DNA of 64,000 bases from assembly GCF_900105355.1 (NCBI RefSeq), contig NZ_FNSC01000001.1, forward strand, positions 1,736,001 through 1,800,000, given 5' to 3'. Position 1 is the first letter of the stretch. Each line of letters starts with the position of its first letter. The notes under the pieces were generated by a model. That model was not told the origin of the DNA. It did no database searches and worked only from the letters and a program-made list of their open reading frames with translations. This DNA is from Pseudomonas anguilliseptica. GTDB taxonomy: Bacteria > Pseudomonadota > Gammaproteobacteria > Pseudomonadales > Pseudomonadaceae. Made by a program: the position numbers and the translations under genes. Shown here one piece after another: positions 58,568-64,000 of this stretch.

Positions 58568-60130
58568 ATGCAAGGATTCCAACGCACCACTGCCTTACTG
58601 CTGTTGCTCAGCGCAGGCTGGGCCTACGCCCAGGCCGATGAAAAACCCAGCTTCGCGGCCCAGGCGCAGATCGCCGTCGATGATCAGCAGTCACCGCGCT
58701 ACATCATCAAATACAAGGAGCTGACGCCCTCGCCAATGAGTCAGGCCAACCAGCCGCAACCTCTAAGCGCAGGCAAATTCGAAAGCCTCGCCGCGCAGCG
58801 CCTGCTCAGCCAGGCGCAGGTACAACCGCTGATGCAACTGGACAGTCAGGCCGCTAGCGTGGCACACCTCAGCCCAGCGCAACTCAAGCAACTGCAGGCC
58901 AACCCGGCCGTCGACTATATCGAGCTCGACCCACGCCGCTATCTGATGGCCGAACAAGTGCCCTATGGCATTCCCATGGTGCAGGCCGATCTGCTACCGG
59001 ATAACGCCATTTCCAATATGAAGGTGTGCATCGTCGACTCTGGTTACGACCTCGGCCATCAGGATCTGCCATCAGCCGGCATCACCGGTAATGACGGCTA
59101 TGGCAGCGTCGACAGTGGCAACTGGTACGAAGATGGCGATGGCCACGGCACTCACGTTGCAGGGACCATCGCCGCACTGGGTGGCAATGATCTAGGCGTG
59201 GTCGGCGTCAGCCCATCGGGCAACCTCGGCCTGCATATCGTCAAAGTATTAAATAACAGTGGCAACTGGGCCTACGGCTCTGATCTGGTGATGGCCATCC
59301 AGCAGTGCCGTGCGGCGGGTTCGACGGTGATCAGCATGAGCCTGGGCGGCGGTGCCTCGTCGGTAACCGAGCGTAATGCCATGGATGCGGCTTATCAGAA
59401 CGGTGTACTGGTCGTCGCAGCAGCCGGTAACAGTGGTAATAGCACCCTCTCCTACCCGGCCTCCTACGACTCGGTCGTATCGGTTGCGGCGGTCGACAGC
59501 AGCGGTAATCGTGCCTCGTTTTCGCAATACAACAATCAGGTCGAAGTCGCCGCGCCCGGGGTTGGTGTGCGCTCCACCCTGCCTGGCAACAACTATGCGA
59601 GCTACAACGGCACCTCGATGGCTACACCGCATGTTTCAGCGGTCTACGCCCTGGTGTGGAGTCAGCACCGTCAATGCACCCCTGCGCAGATTCGCAAGGT
59701 GGTCAACAGCACCGCCGAAGACCGTGGCACTCCAGGCCGCGACCCCTACTACGGCTACGGAATCGTCAAAGCCAAACGCGCCAGCGACCTGATCGCCCAG
59801 CGTGGCTGTGATGCCACGGGTGGCGACAATGGCGAGGAAAAGACCTACCCCAACCTCTCCGGCGCGCGGGACGCCTGGGTACGTTACAACGTGGTCGTGC
59901 CAAGCGGCGCCCAGCGTCTGACCGTGCGAATCAGCGGCGGCAGCGGTGATGCCGACCTTTACACCCGCCTGGGCAACCAGCCCAGCACCAGCCAATGGAC
60001 CTGCCGGCCCTACCTCGACGGCAACCAGGAAACCTGCACCCAGGAAAACCCTGCCGCCGGTACCTGGCATATCGGTGTGCGGGGCTACTCCAGCTTCTCC
60101 GGTGTGACCCTTTACTGGCGCTACGAGTAA
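58568..60130 (+). CDS. Secreted subtilisin-like serine protease with PPC domain
   Basis: A 520-aa precursor. It has a signal peptide (residues 1-22), a propeptide of the inhibitor I9 type (about 40-130, with VDYIELDPRR at its end), and a peptidase S8 domain with Asp157 (CIVDSGYD), His193 (HGTHVAG), oxyanion Asn288 (AAAGNSG) and Ser350 (NGTSMATPH). A C-terminal bacterial pre-peptidase (PPC) domain spans about 430-520, usually removed after export. The start is ATG 58568; a longer frame from 58499 has no ribosome-binding site. Probably degrades external protein. Confidence 0.93.
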   Translation: MQGFQRTTALLLLLSAGWAYAQADEKPSFAAQAQIAVDDQQSPRYIIKYKELTPSPMSQANQPQPLSAGKFESLAAQRLLSQAQVQPLMQLDSQAASVAHLSPAQLKQLQANPAVDYIELDPRRYLMAEQVPYGIPMVQADLLPDNAISNMKVCIVDSGYDLGHQDLPSAGITGNDGYGSVDSGNWYEDGDGHGTHVAGTIAALGGNDLGVVGVSPSGNLGLHIVKVLNNSGNWAYGSDLVMAIQQCRAAGSTVISMSLGGGASSVTERNAMDAAYQNGVLVVAAAGNSGNSTLSYPASYDSVVSVAAVDSSGNRASFSQYNNQVEVAAPGVGVRSTLPGNNYASYNGTSMATPHVSAVYALVWSQHRQCTPAQIRKVVNSTAEDRGTPGRDPYYGYGIVKAKRASDLIAQRGCDATGGDNGEEKTYPNLSGARDAWVRYNVVVPSGAQRLTVRISGGSGDADLYTRLGNQPSTSQWTCRPYLDGNQETCTQENPAAGTWHIGVRGYSSFSGVTLYWRYE

Positions 60131-60140
60131 TTCGCCTGAT

Positions 60141-60164
60141 CCCGGGGCAGGCAGCTGCCCCGGG
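60141..60164 (+). terminator. Terminator of the protease gene
   Basis: Perfect 9-bp stem CCCGGGGCA / TGCCCCGGG with a six-base loop, 10 bases after the stop, followed by CCCTTTATC. Confidence 0.8.
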
Positions 60165-60295
60165 CCCTTTATCGGCTAAGGTCACTCAGCCAGGCAGAAA
60201 TAATCGCGCAATAACACAAACCGCCAGGGCACAAATGGACAGTATTTAAAGAAATGCGTAGCGTGCCGCTGATCGCCACTTAAGGATGAACGGCC

Positions 60296-60736
60296 ATGAC
60301 CCAGCCCAACCCCTACGCCACCCCGCAAGCCAGCGTCGCCGACGCAGAATCACTGGTTTCCGACGAGCAGATCGCCGCATTCCCCATCTCGGATAAATGG
60401 AAGCAGCGCTTTAGCGCGATCCACCATGCCGGCGGCATCAAGATGCCCAAGTTCAAGGAGCTTCCCGCCGAGGAGCGGCGCAAGGCCTTCAGCTTCAACT
60501 TTCTGGCGTTCTTCTTCGGGCCGATCTACTACGCCATCAAGGGCATGTGGAAAAAGGGTCTGGCGCTGTTCTTCGTCTGCGCGGCGGTGGTGATCATCCT
60601 CGGCATCGGCCTGGACTATCTCGGCTACAGCAAAATCGCCAACGCACTGGGCTATGGCATCAGCGCGGTATTCGCCACGCGCGCCAATATCGATTACTAC
60701 AAGAAGATGCTGCTGAACGATAACGGCTGGTGGTAA
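60296..60736 (+). CDS. DUF2628 membrane protein
   Basis: A 146-aa protein. The N-terminal half is polar (MTQPNPYATPQASVADAES), and then come two or three hydrophobic segments (AFSFNFLAFFFGPIYYA and ALFFVCAAVVIILGIGL) typical of DUF2628. No function is known. It is transcribed alone. Confidence 0.82.
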   Translation: MTQPNPYATPQASVADAESLVSDEQIAAFPISDKWKQRFSAIHHAGGIKMPKFKELPAEERRKAFSFNFLAFFFGPIYYAIKGMWKKGLALFFVCAAVVIILGIGLDYLGYSKIANALGYGISAVFATRANIDYYKKMLLNDNGWW

Positions 60737-60822
60737 GTGCCCAGCGCCTGCTGGAAGCACCTGCATTGCTACTGCCTGTACCTTCGACGGCCTGCTAACC
60801 CAACTGCATCAGGAGAATAAAC

Positions 60823-61293
60823 GTGACGGAGTATGTCGCTGAGGTGATCTGGCAACGCGGCGAGCAGGACTTTCTCGGCAACCGCTACAGCCGCAAGCAT
60901 CTGCTGCGTTTTGATGGCGGTCTGGAGGTCGCCGGCTCGTCCTCACCGCATGTGGTGCCGCTGCCGATGTCGGATGCCAACGCCGTCGACCCCGAGGAAG
61001 CCTTTGTCGCCTCACTCGCCAGCTGCCATATGCTGTGGTTTCTCTCCATCGCCGCCAAGCGCCGCTTCTGCGTCGATGACTACCGCGACAGTGCCAGCGG
61101 TCTGATGCAGGAAAATGCTGCCGGCAAGCTGTTTATCGCCCAGGTCACCCTGCGCCCTGCGGTCAGTTTCTCTGGCAAACGCCTACCCAGCCGCGAACAG
61201 ATTGAGCACATGCACCACCAGGCCCATGAAGAGTGCTTTATCGCCAATTCGGTAAAGTCCGAAGTACGCTGCCAACCGCGATTTAGCGAGTAA
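60823..61293 (+). CDS. OsmC-family peroxiredoxin-like protein
   Basis: A 156-aa protein with the OsmC fold. Cys in SLASCHMLW and Cys in HEECFIANSVK form the peroxidatic/resolving pair expected for organic-hydroperoxide reductases, and the intervening residues include AAKRRFCVDDY. The start codon is GTG 60823, supported by AGGAG 8 bases upstream. It probably detoxifies hydroperoxides; the electron donor is unknown. Confidence 0.88.
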   Translation: MTEYVAEVIWQRGEQDFLGNRYSRKHLLRFDGGLEVAGSSSPHVVPLPMSDANAVDPEEAFVASLASCHMLWFLSIAAKRRFCVDDYRDSASGLMQENAAGKLFIAQVTLRPAVSFSGKRLPSREQIEHMHHQAHEECFIANSVKSEVRCQPRFSE

Positions 61294-61367
61294 CGCCACA
61301 CAGGCGGCATCGACTACAACGCGAAGATGCCGTTTAACCATAACGGATGATGCGAGGGGGATAAGGC

Positions 61368-62204
61368 GTGAACCCAACTGCATACGGCTGCCCCGATGGA
61401 CAGCCATTGTTCTACTTCCATGGCGTGCCGGGCGCAGCGGTTGAGGCGGCGATGCTGCATCAGGCTGCCTTGGCACACAGCATCCAGCTGCTGGTGGTGG
61501 AGCGCAATCTGCCCGGCGAACTCGGCAGCACGGCTTACCTGCAACAGCTGGCGCAACAGATCAGTGATCGCGCGGCGGGCCAGCCGATTCGTTTGCTCGG
61601 TTTTTCCATTGGTGCCTGCCTGGCGTTGCGGGTCGCCGCGCTGCTGGGAGAGCGGGTAGCTGAGGTGTACCTGCTATCGGCCGCCGCACCGCTGGAAATT
61701 CCCAGCAATAGCGTCGGCATGGGCGCGGGCCGTTATACCTTCCTTTGGGCGCAGCATTACCCATGGCTGTTCCGGGCCTTTGCCGGGTATCAGGCGCTGC
61801 TGGCGAAAGTCAGCCCGCACCTGCTGCTGAAGTTGCTGTTCAGCGGCGCTGGCGGCAAAGACCCCGAGTTACTGCATCAAGCCGACACCCAGACCCGGCT
61901 GGCAGATATTCAGCGCGCGTGTTTCAAGCATGGCACTCGCAGCTATGTGCGTGACGTAAAACTCTACGTCGAGCCCTGGGCGACAGAACTGGATAACGTC
62001 ACGGCGGCAGTCAGCCTGTGGCATGGCGACGCAGATAACTGGGCACCCATTGCCATGTCGAGTTACCTGCAGGAGCATCTGCGCAATGCCAACACGGTGA
62101 TCCGTTGTGCCGAACAAGCGCACTACTCCTGCCTGCTGGAGAATGCTCAAGCCGTGATGGCGACGGTGCAGCTGAATAGCTCAGCCACCCGCGTGCCAGG
62201 CTGA
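61368..62204 (+). CDS. Alpha/beta hydrolase
   Basis: A 278-aa alpha/beta-hydrolase-fold protein. The oxyanion-side segment is FYFHGVPGAAVE. The nucleophile elbow is GFSIGA (Ser after GF), the acid is probably Asp in WHGDADNW, and the catalytic His is in AEQAHYSCL. The substrate cannot be assigned. The start is GTG 61368 with AAGG upstream. The next gene follows 46 bases later on the same strand. Confidence 0.85.
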   Translation: MNPTAYGCPDGQPLFYFHGVPGAAVEAAMLHQAALAHSIQLLVVERNLPGELGSTAYLQQLAQQISDRAAGQPIRLLGFSIGACLALRVAALLGERVAEVYLLSAAAPLEIPSNSVGMGAGRYTFLWAQHYPWLFRAFAGYQALLAKVSPHLLLKLLFSGAGGKDPELLHQADTQTRLADIQRACFKHGTRSYVRDVKLYVEPWATELDNVTAAVSLWHGDADNWAPIAMSSYLQEHLRNANTVIRCAEQAHYSCLLENAQAVMATVQLNSSATRVPG

Positions 62205-62250
62205 TAACTCCCCCGGCTCCCTAGACTGACAACAACCCAAGGATGGCACC

Positions 62251-62595
62251 ATGAAAAAGCTCGCACTGCCGCTGATCACCCTGCTGGCCTTCAGCGCCTA
62301 CACCCTGTACGTGATGCTGCACGCAGAACAATCGCTGCTGCAATTTGGCATGCAGTTGATGTCCAGACCCGATACCGCCCAGGTGGTGATCGATCTGTAT
62401 ATCCTCGCGGCGCTGGCGTGTGTGTGGATGTATCGCGATGGTCGTGCGCGAGGCAAGTCGTTGCTCTACCTGCTGCCATTCTTTGCCCTGACCGTGATTT
62501 TCGTATCAGTGGGGCCTTTGCTGTACCTGGTGCTTCGCGCCTTGCCAAATCCCGCTTCGCCGTACAGCGACGCTGCGTCCGGAGCACGCCAATGA
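62251..62595 (+). CDS. DUF2834 membrane protein
   Basis: A 114-aa protein with three hydrophobic helices (about residues 4-24, 46-66 and 74-98), the layout of DUF2834. Function unknown. Its stop codon overlaps the start of the DinB-family gene (ATGA), so the two are translationally coupled. Confidence 0.8.
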   Translation: MKKLALPLITLLAFSAYTLYVMLHAEQSLLQFGMQLMSRPDTAQVVIDLYILAALACVWMYRDGRARGKSLLYLLPFFALTVIFVSVGPLLYLVLRALPNPASPYSDAASGARQ

Positions 62596-63101
62596 GCAAC
62601 CACGCCCTGCTCAGCTCCTTGCTGCATTACAAGGCCTGGGCCAATCAGGAACTCTTTGCTGAGCTGCAGCGACTTGACCCGCGCACCCAACAAAGCGAGC
62701 TGCACGCCGCCCTGCGCATCCTCAATCACATCCACGTGGTCGAGCGGATATTTGTCGCTAACCTGCAAGGCATCAACCACAGCTACAGCGCCACCAACAC
62801 AGCGGAAACACCCACGCTGGCAGCACTGCAGCAGGCGGTGCAGGAGACGGATCGCTGGTATCTGGACTATGCCGCAAGACTAAGCGCCGAACAGTTGGCC
62901 GAGCGCCTGAGCTTCACGTTTGTCGATGGTGATACCGGCTGCATGAGCCGCGAGGAAATGCTCGCGCATGTCGTCACCCACGGCGCTTACCAGCGTGGCG
63001 CCGTCGGCCGGATCATGGCGCAACTGCAACTGGCACCACCACGGGACATCTACACGCGCTTTCTGCATCAGGATCAGCCGCAGCGCCGCGAAGCGAGCTA
63101 A
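62592..63101 (+). CDS. DinB-family protein
   Basis: A 169-aa four-helix-bundle protein of the DinB/YfiT superfamily. The metal-ligand histidines are likely in HIHVVERIF and VVTHGAYQRG. Members include thiol-dependent S-transferases, and the specific activity here is unknown. I chose ATG 62592 over the longer frame from 62418, which would overlap DUF2834. Its stop overlaps the convergent GNAT gene's stop by 4 bases. Confidence 0.85.
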   Translation: MSNHALLSSLLHYKAWANQELFAELQRLDPRTQQSELHAALRILNHIHVVERIFVANLQGINHSYSATNTAETPTLAALQQAVQETDRWYLDYAARLSAEQLAERLSFTFVDGDTGCMSREEMLAHVVTHGAYQRGAVGRIMAQLQLAPPRDIYTRFLHQDQPQRREAS

Positions 63102-63544
63102 GCCGGAGGCTTGGCAATAAAGGCCTGCTTGTCATGCCGATCAAATCCGGCGCGCTCATAGAAACGCAGGGTGGCGGGGTCCTTGCTGCTGGTCATCAGC
63201 ATGACCTTGTAGCAGCCCTGGCCCCAGGCAAACGCTTTGGCGTGCGCCAGCAACGCCTGACCATAGCCACACCCGCGATGCTCGCTATGGGTGACTACAT
63301 TTTCGATCACGGCAAAGGGCCGGCAGCCGCGGGTCAGGTTGGCCACCAGGTTGATACTGCAGCTGGCCACCAGCCGCGCATCGCGGTACAGGCCAAAACA
63401 CTGCTGGCCGGGGTTGGCGATGATCGCCTGCCACACCACCTCAACCTGATCGCGTGCGGGCAGCGGTTGATCCTCAGGATGTAAATGCTCATACAGGGCG
63501 AGCAGCGCATCCAGCTCACCGGGCCCAACACTGCGGATCTCCAT
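63098..63544 (-). CDS. GNAT-family N-acetyltransferase
   Basis: A 148-aa GNAT protein with the acetyl-CoA loop NVVTHSEHRGCGYGQALL (R-x-x-G-x-G/A pattern) and the C-terminal segment LRFYERAGFDRHDK. Substrate unknown. The start is ATG 63544; the preceding TTG is unlikely. It is convergent with the DinB-family gene. Confidence 0.88.
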   Translation of the reverse strand: MEIRSVGPGELDALLALYEHLHPEDQPLPARDQVEVVWQAIIANPGQQCFGLYRDARLVASCSINLVANLTRGCRPFAVIENVVTHSEHRGCGYGQALLAHAKAFAWGQGCYKVMLMTSSKDPATLRFYERAGFDRHDKQAFIAKPPA

Positions 63545-63569
63545 CAACCTATCCCTGTTACGCGCAGCT

Positions 63570-64000
63570 TTATTCGCCGCGAATGTACTGTTCCAGCTGC
63601 TGGATCAGGCTGGCCTGTTCGGCGATGGTGTGTTTGACCAGGTCACCAATCGACAACAAGCCGATCAACTCGCCTTCGGCCAATACGGGTAGATGGCGCA
63701 GATGACGATCGGTCATCAGTTGCATGCAGTGCTGCGAGGTGTCGCGCGGCCCGACAGTCAGGACATCTGCTGTCATAATTTCGCTGATCATCGCACTGAA
63801 TGCGGAGCGCTCCAGCAGCGCCACTTTGCGTGCGTAGTCACGTTCGCTGACGATGCCAGCCAGGCGACCTTTTTCATCCAGCACCACCAGTGCACCAATG
63901 CCTTTCTCGGCCATCAGTTTGATCGCATCAAGCACCGAGGTACTGGGCGTAACGCTGTACACGGCGGCCTGGGGCTTGGCGCGAAGAATCTCGGCAACTG
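63570..64000 (-). CDS. CBS-domain protein (5' end outside window)
   Basis: Two CBS domains in tandem: residues with DAIKLMAEKGIGALVVLDE then IVSERDYARKV, and DTSQHCMQLMTDRHLRHLPVL then LIGLLSIGDLVKHTI. These sense adenine nucleotides or similar ligands. The frame runs open through the right edge of the window with VAEILRAKPQAAVYSV, the usual N-terminus, so only a few residues are missing. It is 25 bases from the GNAT gene on the same strand. Confidence 0.88.
   Translation of the reverse strand, partial: VAEILRAKPQAAVYSVTPSTSVLDAIKLMAEKGIGALVVLDEKGRLAGIVSERDYARKVALLERSAFSAMISEIMTADVLTVGPRDTSQHCMQLMTDRHLRHLPVLAEGELIGLLSIGDLVKHTIAEQASLIQQLEQYIRGE

Overview
The window is GC-rich gammaproteobacterial chromosome, almost certainly a Pseudomonas. 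The evidence is the gene content and order. There is a TrpI-trpBA pair, the whole spuI / spuABCDEFGH polyamine cluster with its extra upstream binding protein, an argA-argE-pit-DUF47-CYTH block, a prlC-yheV / gamma-carbonic anhydrase / HAD / DUF1161 / aminopeptidase / small-lipoprotein block, and a DUF294-exonuclease / actP-DUF485 block. Pseudomonas REP-type hairpins sit between several genes. From memory, several of these blocks lie near the replication origin in P. aeruginosa; their joining here is rearranged relative to that species.

Layout. 0-1.4 kb: a 5'-truncated RtcB-type RNA ligase translationally coupled to release-factor-like PrfH (an RNA/ribosome repair module). 1.5-8.1 kb: a periplasmic solute-binding protein, prlC-yheV, gamma-carbonic anhydrase-HAD phosphatase, and envelope or lipoprotein genes. 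8.1-10.3 kb: a flavin-dependent oxidoreductase gene cut by an IS5-family element. 10.4-15.7 kb: dodecin, trpI, trpBA, a frameshifted small gene and a MASE1-GGDEF cyclase. 15.7-22.3 kb: TetR regulator, argA, a decapitated argE fused behind pit, DUF47 and CYTH-CHAD. 22.5-34.6 kb: polyamine uptake and gamma-glutamylation catabolism. 34.7-40.2 kb: PAS-GGDEF cyclase, a second IS5 copy, a small membrane protein, an OsmC-YcaO fusion, a short MITE-like element and a NUDIX hydrolase. 40.5-47.4 kb: an insertion-sequence graveyard (IS66, two more IS5 relatives, IS30) that has destroyed a chemoreceptor gene. 47.6-54.4 kb: a DUF294 signalling gene with its nucleotidyltransferase site deleted, an exonuclease, trhP, and the acetate permease pair. 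54.8-64 kb: creD, a secreted LPMO, a secreted subtilisin-like protease, and small housekeeping or hypothetical genes, ending in a CBS-domain protein cut by the window edge.

Genes that work together. The spu genes import putrescine/spermidine (binding proteins SpuD/SpuE with the SpuFGH ABC transporter) and degrade polyamines through gamma-glutamylation (SpuI, SpuB), transamination (SpuC) and hydrolysis (SpuA). TrpI should activate trpBA. ActP and DUF485 take up acetate. The LPMO and protease are probably exported for polymer degradation.

The most notable theme is recent gene decay. Six genes are broken: the LLM oxidoreductase, argE, the small gene before MASE1-GGDEF, the chemoreceptor, the DUF294 gene and one IS5 transposase. 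Several breakpoints can be reconstructed to the base from target-site duplications. I did not find a clearly undescribed multi-gene system. The best leads are the RtcB-PrfH module at the left edge, the OsmC-YcaO fusion and the 154-bp terminal-inverted-repeat element.
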